A stretch of DNA of 18,282 nucleotides. Source: Omnitrophica bacterium RIFOXYB12_FULL_50_7. GTDB taxonomy: Bacteria > Omnitrophota > Omnitrophia > Omnitrophales > Aquincolibacteriaceae. Below the pieces are notes generated by a model. That model saw only the letters and a list, made by a program, of their open reading frames with translations, was not told the DNA's origin and did not search any database. Made by a program: the position numbers and the translations under genes. The stretch lies in assembly GCA_001804345.1 (NCBI GenBank), contig MHFU01000145.1:1-18282 (forward strand), written 5' to 3'. This document shows, piece after piece, positions 1 to 6,512 of the stretch (its first letter is position 1; each line of letters begins with the position of its first letter).

Positions 1-854
1 TGCGCAAAAATAATCGGAATCACACCCGCCTGGTTCACCTTAAGCGGCAAATAGGTGCTCTGCCCGCCGTAGGTACGATGCCCGCGTATCTGCTTCGCGT
101 ACTGGACCGGGATCTTCCGCTGCCCCTGAATGATCAGGATCAAAAAGATCACCGCGCCCACAAAAAGCCCGCACATGATCACGAATTTCCACCATGCCAA
201 CTGCTGGCGCGACGGGTCGAGCGGTGAAAGAAGGACCCACGTCTGACGCACGGCCTCTGGCAAAGACTCGATAATACCAGCCGTGATGATAATCGACATA
301 CCGTTCCCGATCCCGTGCGCATCAATCTGCTCGCCGAGCCACATGATAAACGCTGTCCCCGTGGTCATGGTCAGCATACACATCAAACGAAAATTCCAGC
401 CCGGATCCGGTACGATCACCGTCCCCTGAAAAGCCGCTGGATTTTCAAGCCAAAGAGCGATAAAGAACGTCTGCAAAATGCTCAGGACGATCGTCCCGTA
501 ACGCGTGTACTGAATGATCTTCTTGCGGCCTTCCTCGCCTTCCTTCGCGAGTTTCTCCAAAGCCGGGATCACCACGGTCAAAAGCTGCAAAATGATCGAT
601 GCCGAAATATAGGGCATGATCCCCAGCGCGAAGATCGTCGCTTTCTGGAGCGCGCCGCCGGTGAACATCCCCATAAAACCCAGGAGGGACCCACCGGACA
701 TGTGCTGTTGAAAAAAGCGTGCGAGCGCAACGCCGTCGATCCCCGGAGTCGGCACATAGGTCCCGATCCGATAGACGGCAATAATACCGAGCGTAAAAAT
801 GATCTTCTTACGCAGGTCCGGGATCTTTAGGATATTTCCGAACGCTTGTAGCAC
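1..854 (-). CDS. secY: SecY, protein translocase channel subunit (5' part, cut by window edge)
   Basis: SecY is the central membrane subunit of the SecYEG channel that exports unfolded proteins and inserts membrane proteins. The 284 residues visible are about two thirds of the usual 430-450. Seen: an N-terminal cytosolic helix (about 1-15), a first membrane segment (about 17-35) ending in PTPGID, a glycine-rich plug region (54-70, with LLGFMGMFTGG), then several hydrophobic segments. Family landmarks include MWLGEQI (171-177), GIGNG (181-185) and the cytosolic loop RKIPVQYAK (246-254), followed by LKVNQAGVIPIIFA at the edge. The start is a GTG at 852-854; CGGAG lies 5 bases upstream, and no ATG, GTG or TTG occurs further upstream in this frame. 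It lies 35 bases after rplO, its normal place at the end of the spc cluster. Identity is certain; only the C-terminus is unseen. Confidence 0.97.
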   Translation of the reverse strand, partial: MLQAFGNILKIPDLRKKIIFTLGIIAVYRIGTYVPTPGIDGVALARFFQQHMSGGSLLGFMGMFTGGALQKATIFALGIMPYISASIILQLLTVVIPALEKLAKEGEEGRKKIIQYTRYGTIVLSILQTFFIALWLENPAAFQGTVIVPDPGWNFRLMCMLTMTTGTAFIMWLGEQIDAHGIGNGMSIIITAGIIESLPEAVRQTWVLLSPLDPSRQQLAWWKFVIMCGLFVGAVIFLILIIQGQRKIPVQYAKQIRGHRTYGGQSTYLPLKVNQAGVIPIIFA

Positions 855-889
855 CCAAACTCCGTTCTTGTACCGTGTACTCTTGAAAA

Positions 890-1345
890 TTAATTAGACA
901 CGGCACCTGTTATTGATTTTCCGAGCAGAATGGCCTGACCGCCCTTCGATTCGATTTTTGTCTTCGCTGAACCGCTGAAAAGATGAGCCTTCACAGTGAC
1001 AGCTTTTTTGAGCTCCCCGGAACCAAGGATCTTCAATCCGTCATGAAGCTCCTTGATAACGTTCCTGGCGAGCAAAATTTCAGGAGTGATCTCATTATCT
1101 TCAAGCTTTGCCAGCGTCTGAAGATTCACGATCGCATAAACCTTCTTGAACGCGCTACGATTAAAACCTCTCTTCGGAAGACGGCGATAAAGAGGATTCT
1201 GTCCACCTTCGAATCCAGGATTCAAGGTAAACCCCGAACGGGCCCGCTGCCCCTTGTGCCCTTTGGACGAGGTCTTCCCGTGACCGGATCCGATCCCGCA
1301 ACCTAAACGCTTCGGACGCTTCTTATAAGGAGTTTTGTGTCTCAT
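890..1345 (-). CDS. rplO: Large subunit ribosomal protein L15 (uL15)
   Basis: L15 binds 23S rRNA late in 50S assembly. The 151-residue product has the family signature GSGHGKTSSKGHKGQRARSG (residues 19-38) followed by FEGGQNPLYRRLPKRGF, and a typical C-terminal half with GGQAILLGKS. The start ATG overlaps the rpsE stop in an ATGA arrangement, so translation is probably coupled; upstream there is only a weak AAGTGG. Two oddities: the N-terminus begins only about 18 residues before the GSG motif and lacks the MKL-x-L-x-P-x-xG segment common in bacterial L15, and rpmD (L30), which usually sits between rpsE and rplO, is missing. No earlier start codon exists nearby in this frame, so the short N-terminus looks real. 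Confidence 0.97.
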   Translation of the reverse strand: MRHKTPYKKRPKRLGCGIGSGHGKTSSKGHKGQRARSGFTLNPGFEGGQNPLYRRLPKRGFNRSAFKKVYAIVNLQTLAKLEDNEITPEILLARNVIKELHDGLKILGSGELKKAVTVKAHLFSGSAKTKIESKGGQAILLGKSITGAVSN

Positions 1346-1911
1346 ACCACTTTTTCGCTTTCTAAATCGTAACGAACCTTGCGGTCCACAAGCGCGGTCA
1401 AACCATCGATCGTGGCCTTCAGCACGTTAATAGAATTATCGCTTCCAAGACTTTTGGTCAAAATATCCTTGATCCCGCAAGCTTCGCATGCCGCGCGCAC
1501 CGAACCGCCGGCGATGATCCCCGTACCGGGAGAGGCGGGCTTCAAGAGCACTTTCGCCGCGCCATAGCGACCGATCACCTCGTGCGGGATCGTCGTCCCC
1601 TTCAGCGTGATCTTGATGATGTTCTTGCGGGCCGCAACAAGCGCCTTGCGGATCGCGTCTGCGACCTCATTGGCCTTGCCCTGCGCGTATCCAAGTTGAG
1701 CCGTACCGCTCCCCACCACCACCAAGGCGCTGAATGAAAAGCGTTTTCCGCCTTTTACGACCTTGGCACAGCGGTTCACCTGAATGACCTTTTCATAGTT
1801 CGACGAACCATCCGCCGACATAACGGGAGTTCGGGAAGACCGCGAGGGGGACTGAGGAGCTCTCGGACCTCCTCTTTGCTGTGTTTTCGGCGCTACGGCT
1901 GTTTTTTCCAT
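1342..1911 (-). CDS. rpsE: Small subunit ribosomal protein S5 (uS5)
   Basis: S5 lies on the solvent side of the 30S subunit near the mRNA entry and takes part in decoding accuracy. The 189-residue protein has the N-terminal double-stranded-RNA-binding-like domain (about 40-105, with VNRCAKVVKGGKRFSFSALVVVG) and the C-terminal domain with PASPGTGIIAGGSVRA (125-140). The first 35 residues are a Pro/Arg/Ser/Gln-rich extension of low complexity. An internal ATG at residue 31 would remove most of it but has no Shine-Dalgarno, while AAAGGA lies 12 bases before the chosen start, so the long form is preferred. In the usually conserved VGDGxG turn the Asp is Ser here (VGSGTA, 66-71). It is 29 bases downstream of rplR and shares ATGA with rplO. 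Confidence 0.97.
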   Translation of the reverse strand: MEKTAVAPKTQQRGGPRAPQSPSRSSRTPVMSADGSSNYEKVIQVNRCAKVVKGGKRFSFSALVVVGSGTAQLGYAQGKANEVADAIRKALVAARKNIIKITLKGTTIPHEVIGRYGAAKVLLKPASPGTGIIAGGSVRAACEACGIKDILTKSLGSDNSINVLKATIDGLTALVDRKVRYDLESEKVV

Positions 1912-1940
1912 GCTTCGTAGATTTCCTTTCGGTGACTACT

Positions 1941-2303
1941 TTAAAATTGAATGCCGTTCTTACGGATCGCTTCGGCCAAAGCCTTCACGCGGCCATGGTA
2001 AAGATAACCGCCGCGATCAAACGATATTTTCTGAACGCCTTTTTTCTTAAGCTGCTCGGCAAAAAGCTGCCCCAGTTGCTCCGAGACGTGGGTCTTTCCT
2101 TTTTTTGAAGCGGCCTTTGCAACTTCCGCATTCAAGGAAGACAGCGAAGCAAGCGTTTTTTGAGAAACGTCATCGATCGCTTGTACAAAAATATTTTTCA
2201 GGGAACGGTGCACGACCACCCGCGGCCTTTCGGCCGACCCGATAACCTTTTTCCGGACTCGGGCATGCCTTTGGATCCTTCCCCATTCCTTATCTTGAAC
2301 CAT
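1941..2303 (-). CDS. rplR: Large subunit ribosomal protein L18 (uL18)
   Basis: L18 binds 5S rRNA and helps place it in the central protuberance of the 50S subunit. The 120-residue length is typical. Seen: the basic start with RIQRHARVRKKVIG, then ERPRVVVHRSLKNIFVQAIDD, which is the family's beta-strand core, and the conserved C-terminal FDRGGYLYHGRVKALAEAIRKNG. The ribosome binding site is good: GGAG and AGGA both occur in the 20 bases before the ATG. It sits in the normal spc-cluster order between rplF (33-base gap) and rpsE (29-base gap). Nothing unusual was seen. Confidence 0.98.
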   Translation of the reverse strand: MVQDKEWGRIQRHARVRKKVIGSAERPRVVVHRSLKNIFVQAIDDVSQKTLASLSSLNAEVAKAASKKGKTHVSEQLGQLFAEQLKKKGVQKISFDRGGYLYHGRVKALAEAIRKNGIQF

Positions 2304-2336
2304 AAATCCTAAACTCCTCTGTAATGCGTTACTATA

Positions 2337-2873
2337 TTAGCTAACCGTTTTACCCTGTTTGCGGCGCACATGTTCGCCAAGGTAGCGGATGCCCTTCCCT
2401 TTGTACGGTTCGGGTTTCATGAAACTACGAATCTCGGCAGCTGTCTGCCCGACGCGCTGCTTGTCGGCGCCTGTAATAGTGATCGAAGTCGGCTTGGGAC
2501 ACTTAATCTCCACATCCTTTCCAAACGGATAATCGATCGGATGTGTGAAACCGAGCAATAAGGTCAACACACTGTCCTTGACGGAAGCCTTCATACCAAC
2601 GCCCACGATTTCGAGTTCCTTAGCATAGCCTTGAGTCACGCCAATCACCATATTCTGGATCAGGCTACGCGTCAAACCATGAAGCGCACGATCCGTACGG
2701 ATATCTGTGGGACGAGTGACCTTCACTTCCGTCCCCTCAACCTTGACCGTGATACGAGGATGAACGCTCAGGGTAAGTTCCCCTTTAGGCCCTTGAATTT
2801 TCAGAGTCGTGCCTTGAACCGCGACTTTTACCTTTTCAGGGATCGTAACTGGTTTTCTTCCGATACGTGACAT
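2337..2873 (-). CDS. rplF: Large subunit ribosomal protein L6 (uL6)
   Basis: L6 binds 23S rRNA near the factor-binding region, close to the sarcin-ricin loop. The 178-residue protein begins MSRIGRKPV, as in nearly all bacterial L6, has two repeated L6 folds (about 1-80 and 85-170), and ends with the diagnostic EPYKGKGIRYLGEHVRRKQGK. The start is supported by AAAAGGA about 4 bases upstream. The gap from rpsH is 59 bases, long for this operon, but I see no gene, strong hairpin or convincing promoter in it. Gene order rpsH-rplF-rplR is the standard spc order. Confidence 0.98.
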   Translation of the reverse strand: MSRIGRKPVTIPEKVKVAVQGTTLKIQGPKGELTLSVHPRITVKVEGTEVKVTRPTDIRTDRALHGLTRSLIQNMVIGVTQGYAKELEIVGVGMKASVKDSVLTLLLGFTHPIDYPFGKDVEIKCPKPTSITITGADKQRVGQTAAEIRSFMKPEPYKGKGIRYLGEHVRRKQGKTVS

Positions 2874-2932
2874 AATTCCTTTTGATTGTCCGCTTAATGG
2901 ATCTTTATCCCGTTAGAAATTTTCAACAGGTT

Positions 2933-3334
2933 TTACCAAACCGTACAAAGAAATTCACCGCCGGCTTTAGCCTCACGCGCCTGCCGTCCTGTTAAAACAC
3001 CCTTGGGCGTTGAAAGGATCGCTACCCCGAATCCTCCGAGAACCTTCGGAATCTCCTGATAACCGACATAACGACGCAACCCCGGCGTGGAGACACGCTT
3101 CAGCCCTTGGATCGCCGATTTCTTGCCTCCGGGAAGATATTTCAGATGGATGCGTACAAAATTCTTGTTCCCATCGTTGAACGGTTTCACGTTCTCAATA
3201 AAACCCTCGCTCTTCAAAAGTTCCGCGATCCGTATCGTGATCACAGACGCAGGAGCAGTCAACTTTTCCTTATGCGCCTTCGAGGCGTTCCGGATCGATG
3301 TTAAAAAATCTCCGATAAAATCATAGCGCGACAT
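2933..3334 (-). CDS. rpsH: Small subunit ribosomal protein S8 (uS8)
   Basis: S8 binds 16S rRNA helix 21 and is needed for central-domain assembly of the 30S subunit. In E. coli it also represses its own operon by binding rplE mRNA; whether that holds here cannot be told from sequence alone. The 133-residue product starts MSRYDFIGDFLTSIRNA, carries the conserved GLKRVSTPGLRRYVG and GFGVAILSTPKGVLTGRQA segments, and ends GGEFLCTVW, matching the family's terminal aromatic motif. A very strong AGGAGG lies 10 bases upstream of the ATG (3345-3350). It is 18 bases after the S14 gene. Confidence 0.98.
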   Translation of the reverse strand: MSRYDFIGDFLTSIRNASKAHKEKLTAPASVITIRIAELLKSEGFIENVKPFNDGNKNFVRIHLKYLPGGKKSAIQGLKRVSTPGLRRYVGYQEIPKVLGGFGVAILSTPKGVLTGRQAREAKAGGEFLCTVW

Positions 3335-3352
3335 GAAAACCTTTCCTCCTGA

Positions 3353-3538
3353 TTACCAGCTGGATTTGACCACGCCCGGCAGCATGCCCGTGTTGGCCAA
3401 TTCCCGGAAACAGATGCGGCAGATGGAGAATTTCCGGATATAGCCGCGCGGACGTCCGCACCGCTGGCAGCGGTTGTATTTTCTGACCTTGAATTTCGGT
3501 TCCAATCTCTGCTTAACGATCAAACAAGTCTTTGCCAT
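3353..3538 (-). CDS. rpsN: Small subunit ribosomal protein S14, short zinc-binding type (uS14)
   Basis: S14 is a late-binding protein of the 30S head. This is the short (61-residue) four-cysteine form often labelled rpsZ or rpsN type Z. The zinc ribbon is complete: Cys24, Cys27, Cys40 and Cys43, in a C-x2-C-x12-C-x2-C pattern within NRCQRCGRPRGYIRKFSICRICF. The C-terminal end GMLPGVVKSSW is typical of the family. An AAGGGA precedes the ATG. It follows rplE by 9 bases, its usual position. An additional zinc-free S14 copy, as found in some bacteria, is not present in this window. Confidence 0.98.
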   Translation of the reverse strand: MAKTCLIVKQRLEPKFKVRKYNRCQRCGRPRGYIRKFSICRICFRELANTGMLPGVVKSSW

Positions 3539-3547
3539 TTGAATCCC

Positions 3548-4108
3548 TTATTTCCTGAAAGGAAAGCCCAAAAGCTCCAAGAGCCGCTTTCCTTCTTTGC
3601 TGTTCTCAGCCGTGGTCACAAACGTGATGTCCATGCCTTGGGTCTTTTTCATCTTGTCAAACTCCACCTCCGCAAAGATCGTCTGCTCTGTCAGTCCGAT
3701 CGTGAAATTCCCGCGCTGGTCGAAACTCTTATCCAAAAATCCGCGGAAGTCACGAATACGCGGCATGGCAAAGTTAAAAAGGCGATCCATGAACTCATAC
3801 ATGCGGCTTCTCCGGAGCGTCACTTTCAACCCGATCGGCGAACCTTCACGAAGCTTGAAAGCCGAAATGGATTTCTTGGCGCGCGTCACTACCGGCTTTT
3901 GCCCGACGATGCGCGAAAGCTCGATCGCGAGCTGATCCAGGATCTTGATATCCTCCTGGCCTTCTTTCACGCCCATATTGACCACGATCTTCTCCATCCG
4001 GGGTGCCTGCATCGGATTCTTATAACCGAACTCTTTTTGGAGCTCCGGCACAACCTCCGTGCGGTATTTCTCGAGCAATCTTGGGAGTACGGCAACTTTT
4101 TGATTCAT
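3548..4108 (-). CDS. rplE: Large subunit ribosomal protein L5 (uL5)
   Basis: L5 binds 5S rRNA and forms part of the central protuberance, touching P-site tRNA and the 30S head. The 186-residue protein contains APRMEKIVVNMGV, the Thr-Arg-Ala-Lys-Lys-Ser motif VVTRAKKSISAFKLREG, GLKVTLRRSRMYEFMDRL, PRIRDFRGF and the terminal EGKRLLELLGFPF, all in the family's order. Length is close to the usual 180. The ATG is 5 bases after the rplX stop; a GAGG lies 13 bases upstream inside the end of rplX, so initiation probably relies partly on coupling. Confidence 0.98.
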   Translation of the reverse strand: MNQKVAVLPRLLEKYRTEVVPELQKEFGYKNPMQAPRMEKIVVNMGVKEGQEDIKILDQLAIELSRIVGQKPVVTRAKKSISAFKLREGSPIGLKVTLRRSRMYEFMDRLFNFAMPRIRDFRGFLDKSFDQRGNFTIGLTEQTIFAEVEFDKMKKTQGMDITFVTTAENSKEGKRLLELLGFPFRK

Positions 4109-4113
4109 GATGT

Positions 4114-4422
4114 TTATAAAACCTCACTTGACGCTTTAACAATACGGTGCTTGGTTCCGTCCGCAAGAATGGAATACCCCACGCGAGAAGGCTTGCCGCT
4201 GCGCGGGCAAATAAGCTTTACGTTTGAAACATGGAGTTTCCCTTCCATCTTCGTAATCCCACCTTTGGGATTTTCCTGACTCTTGCGCAAATAACACGTG
4301 CGGTAATTGATCTTCTCGATCAAGATCTTCCCTTCTTTCGGGAAGGCGCGCATCACGCGTCCTTTTTTACCGGCATCCTTGCCCTGGGTCACTATCACTT
4401 CATCGCCTTTACGGATCTTCAT
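4114..4422 (-). CDS. rplX: Large subunit ribosomal protein L24 (uL24)
   Basis: L24 is one of the first proteins to bind 23S rRNA and sits near the polypeptide exit. The 102-residue product starts MKIRKGDEVIVTQGKDAGKKGRV, a clear KOW motif (about residues 3-30), and has the conserved ENPKGGITKMEGKLHVSNV segment. The C-terminal region that forms a zinc site in some lineages (CxxCG) keeps only the first cysteine here (CPRSGKP), so this is a zinc-free form even though the S14 gene nearby encodes the zinc form. GGAGG lies 11 bases upstream. It is separated from rplN by only 3 bases. Confidence 0.97.
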   Translation of the reverse strand: MKIRKGDEVIVTQGKDAGKKGRVMRAFPKEGKILIEKINYRTCYLRKSQENPKGGITKMEGKLHVSNVKLICPRSGKPSRVGYSILADGTKHRIVKASSEVL

Positions 4423-4425
4423 AAC

Positions 4426-4794
4426 TTAAACAACCTCCGGCGCGAGCGAAATGATTTTGGAAAAATCACAATCACGAAGCTCACGGGCCACGGGGCCAAA
4501 AATACGTGTCCCGCGCGGGTTCTTCTGGTTATCGATCAACACAATGGCATTCGACGAAAATTTCACGGAGGAACCGTCCTTGCGACGGATCGGCGATTTG
4601 GTCCTCACGACCACCGCCTTCACAACCTCTCCTTTTTTGACCGCACCGCTCGGAAGAGCTTCCTTCACGGACGCGGTAATAATGTCACCCACTTCGGCGG
4701 AGCGCTTGCTGTGACGACCGATCACACCGATCATGGCTGCTTTTTTCGCGCCGCTGTTATCGGCGATCTCAAGAACGCTTCGCATCTGGATCAT
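4426..4794 (-). CDS. rplN: Large subunit ribosomal protein L14 (uL14)
   Basis: L14 lies on the subunit interface of the 50S and contacts 16S rRNA. The chosen start gives 122 residues, exactly the usual bacterial length, beginning MIQMRSVLEIADNSGAKKA, the family's N-terminus. The conserved GDIITASVKEALP, KAVVVRTKSP and RGTRIFGPVARELR motifs follow. A start 9 codons earlier is open but would add non-conserved residues overlapping rpsQ by 31 bases; the chosen ATG shares the 4-base ATGA with the rpsQ stop, the pattern repeated throughout this operon. Confidence 0.98.
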   Translation of the reverse strand: MIQMRSVLEIADNSGAKKAAMIGVIGRHSKRSAEVGDIITASVKEALPSGAVKKGEVVKAVVVRTKSPIRRKDGSSVKFSSNAIVLIDNQKNPRGTRIFGPVARELRDCDFSKIISLAPEVV

Positions 4795-5054
4795 GACGGC
4801 AACACCTTCACGAGACGCCACCGCTTGGTCTTGGAAAGCGGCCGGGACTCGACGATCTGGACGCGACTGCCTTCCTTTGCCTCGTTCTTCTCATCATGCG
4901 CGAAATACTTGACATGCCGTTTGATGATCTTTTTAAATTTGGAATGTGTCAAGAGACGAGTCACAAGCACCGAGATGGTCTTGTTCATCTTCGCGCTGAC
5001 GACCACCCCCTCACGAACTCGCTTTGCTGGAGCTTCATTCCCGTTCTCGGTCAT
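4791..5054 (-). CDS. rpsQ: Small subunit ribosomal protein S17 (uS17)
   Basis: S17 is an early-binding 30S protein with an OB fold that contacts 16S rRNA helices 7 and 11. The 87-residue sequence contains REGVVVSAKMNKTISVLVTR (the GxVxSxKMxKT signature, about 14-33), KYFAHDE, the segment KEGSRVQIVESRPLSKTKRW, and ends in VLPS. The start overlaps the rpmC stop and the stop overlaps the rplN start, each by ATGA, placing S17 in a three-gene coupled chain with L29 and L14. Nothing unusual was seen apart from a short acidic N-terminal lead of about 12 residues. Confidence 0.98.
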   Translation of the reverse strand: MTENGNEAPAKRVREGVVVSAKMNKTISVLVTRLLTHSKFKKIIKRHVKYFAHDEKNEAKEGSRVQIVESRPLSKTKRWRLVKVLPS

Positions 5055-5257
5055 GACTTTTTCTCGCCTTTCTTCTTTTCGGTGATTACGGTCTTGACGC
5101 GCGCAATGTCCCGCTTGGCTTCCCTAAGCGCGGAGTGGCGCTCGAGCTTGCCGGTCTTATGCTGGAACCGGAGCTGCATCAAGCCTTTTTTCAAAGCGTT
5201 GACCTTCTCGTTCAATTCCTCGATACTGAGTTCTTTTAATTCCGTCACTTTCAACAT
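5051..5257 (-). CDS. rpmC: Large subunit ribosomal protein L29 (uL29)
   Basis: L29 lies at the polypeptide exit next to L23 and forms part of the docking site for trigger factor and the signal recognition particle. The 68-residue product is a long two-helix hairpin: MLKVTELKELSIEELNEKV, then LKKGLMQLRFQHKTGKLERH, then a second helix REAKRDIARVKTVITEKK. The LRFQxxTGxLE motif is diagnostic. The end is very lysine-rich. One base separates it from the rplP stop, and it overlaps rpsQ by 4 bases, matching the usual rplP-rpmC-rpsQ order. Confidence 0.97.
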   Translation of the reverse strand: MLKVTELKELSIEELNEKVNALKKGLMQLRFQHKTGKLERHSALREAKRDIARVKTVITEKKKGEKKS

Positions 5258-5258
5258 A

Positions 5259-5678
5259 TCAAACCGCTACCTCGCGTTTCACGAATTTGGTACGGAATGG
5301 GATCTTGTGGGCACAAAGCCTCATGGCCGAACGGGCCATCTCTTCCGGGACGCCCCCCATTTCAAAAAGGATCTTCCCGGGTTTAATGACCGCGACGTAA
5401 TGCGACGGAGCGGCTTTCCCTTTACCCATGCGGGTTTCAGCCGGCTTCTTGGAAACCGATTTGTCCGGAAAAACTCGCAACCAGATCTTACCGCCACGCT
5501 TGACGTGACGCGTCAAAGCCACGCGGGCTGCTTCAATCTGGACTCCCGTCAACCAGTGGCATGCAAGAGCCTTCAGACCGAACTCGCCGAAAGCCAAACT
5601 ACTTCCGCGCGTGGCAACCCCGCGCATCCATCCGCGCTGATGCTTGCGAAATTTAACCCTCTTAGGCTGTAGGGGCAT
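5259..5678 (-). CDS. rplP: Large subunit ribosomal protein L16 (uL16)
   Basis: L16 organises the A-site tRNA region of the 50S subunit. The 139-residue length is standard. Seen: PKRVKFRKHQRGWMRG at the N-terminus, the AFGEFGLKAL segment, QIEAARVALTRHVKRGGKIW, and FPDKSVSKKPAETRMGKGK, the conserved loop that carries the arginine hydroxylated in some bacteria (Arg in ETRMGKGK). The end is AHKIPFRTKFVKRE. Its first 17 bases overlap the end of rpsC in another frame, the longest overlap in the window. This depends on the extended S3 tail, and initiation at rplP must occur inside translated rpsC sequence. Confidence 0.98.
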   Translation of the reverse strand: MPLQPKRVKFRKHQRGWMRGVATRGSSLAFGEFGLKALACHWLTGVQIEAARVALTRHVKRGGKIWLRVFPDKSVSKKPAETRMGKGKAAPSHYVAVIKPGKILFEMGGVPEEMARSAMRLCAHKIPFRTKFVKREVAV

Positions 5679-6447
5679 CGCTCTTATTCTCCTGCGTCCC
5701 GCTATTCTGGGGCACTTCCGAAGCAGATTTGTCCGCTTCCACAGCTTCCGTTTTGTGGGCTTCTTCGTCTACAACCTTGAATTTTTTCTCAAGCTCAAGC
5801 TTCTGGGCTTCCTGCTCTTTTTTCACGAGCACATCCCCCTTGTAAATCCATGTCTTGCAACCAATGGTCCCGTAGGTGGTGAAAGCTTCCGCGAATCCAT
5901 AATCGATATCCGCGCGAAAAGTGCTGAGAGGAACTTTCCCTTCATGATATTTTTCTTCGCGAGCGATCTCCGCACCGCCGAGACGGCCTTTGCATTGCAC
6001 CTTGATACCCAGGGCACCCTTTTGCATCGCAAGCTGTATGGATTTCTTCATCGCGCGACGGAACCCGATGCGCTTTTCAAGCTGCAAGACGATATTCTCG
6101 GCCACAAGCTGCGCGTCGATCTGGGGCATCTTCACTTCCTTGATATCCAGGAACACTTCGTTCTTCGTCAAAGCCGCAAGATCTTCCTTGATCTTATCGA
6201 TCTCTTGACCCCGCCGCCCAATGATAACGCCCGGTTTGGCCGCGAAAATACGGATGCGTACCCGGTTCGACGCCCGATCGATCTCGATCGAAGAGATACC
6301 GGCGATTGCCAGCTTTTTCTTCAGATACGCACGAATCTTGAGATCTTCCATGAGAGTAGTCCCGGCATCACGCTTGGCAAACCACCGCGCTTTCCAGGGC
6401 TTGATATACCCAAGCCTTAAACCGTAAGGATGAACTTTCTGACCCAA
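5662..6447 (-). CDS. rpsC: Small subunit ribosomal protein S3 (uS3), TTG start
   Basis: S3 lines the mRNA entry channel of the 30S subunit and helps unwind mRNA. The 261-residue protein starts MGQKVHPYGLRLG, has the KH type II RNA-binding domain with GVIIGRRGQEI (GxxG at 77-80) and the C-terminal domain with KGRLGGAEIAR (153-163) and TTYGTIGCKTWIY. Normal S3 ends near residue 210-220; here about 50 extra residues follow, mixed-charge then Glu/Lys/Ser/Ala-rich and probably disordered. The start codon is TTG (6445-6447), but it fits the family N-terminus exactly and GGGAGG lies 5 bases upstream; no ATG or GTG lies between it and the in-frame stop upstream. Confidence 0.97.
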   Translation of the reverse strand: MGQKVHPYGLRLGYIKPWKARWFAKRDAGTTLMEDLKIRAYLKKKLAIAGISSIEIDRASNRVRIRIFAAKPGVIIGRRGQEIDKIKEDLAALTKNEVFLDIKEVKMPQIDAQLVAENIVLQLEKRIGFRRAMKKSIQLAMQKGALGIKVQCKGRLGGAEIAREEKYHEGKVPLSTFRADIDYGFAEAFTTYGTIGCKTWIYKGDVLVKKEQEAQKLELEKKFKVVDEEAHKTEAVEADKSASEVPQNSGTQENKSDAPTA

Positions 6448-6512
6448 AATAACCTCCCTTATGCCTTCGTTCTTTTAGTACTGCGCTCCCTTTGATTTCA
6501 TAGAGAACGGTG
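6448..6512 (-). other. rplV-rpsC spacer, longest gene-free gap (65 bases)
   Basis: This spacer holds the rpsC ribosome binding site at its rpsC end. It also contains a possible 8-codon reading frame, MKSKGAQY then TAA, but with no ribosome binding site before its ATG, so I do not call it a gene. I see no strong inverted repeat, no run of T, and no convincing -35/-10 pair. It is notable only because nearly all neighbouring junctions are under 20 bases. Confidence 0.6.
6453..6458 (-). promoter_or_regulatory. Strong ribosome binding site fixing the TTG start of rpsC
   Basis: The minus strand reads GGGAGG followed by 5 bases (TTATT) and then TTG. It is one of the best Shine-Dalgarno matches in the window and decides the start of S3, because the only other codons between here and the in-frame stop upstream are not usual initiators. 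A weak start codon paired with a strong ribosome binding site would give moderate, tunable initiation. Confidence 0.85.

Noticed and set aside
2311..2335. GTAATGCGTTAC palindrome in the rplR-rplF gap
   Set aside because: A 4-base stem with a 4-base loop is too small to distinguish from chance and has no second copy in the window.
4426..4821. A longer start for rplN adding 9 residues
   Set aside because: The start at 4794 gives the exact family length and N-terminus and fits the ATGA overlap pattern.
6463..6500. A possible 8-codon leader peptide (MKSKGAQY) between rplV and rpsC
   Set aside because: It has no ribosome binding site and no attenuator-like structure was seen; a short frame of this size is expected by chance.
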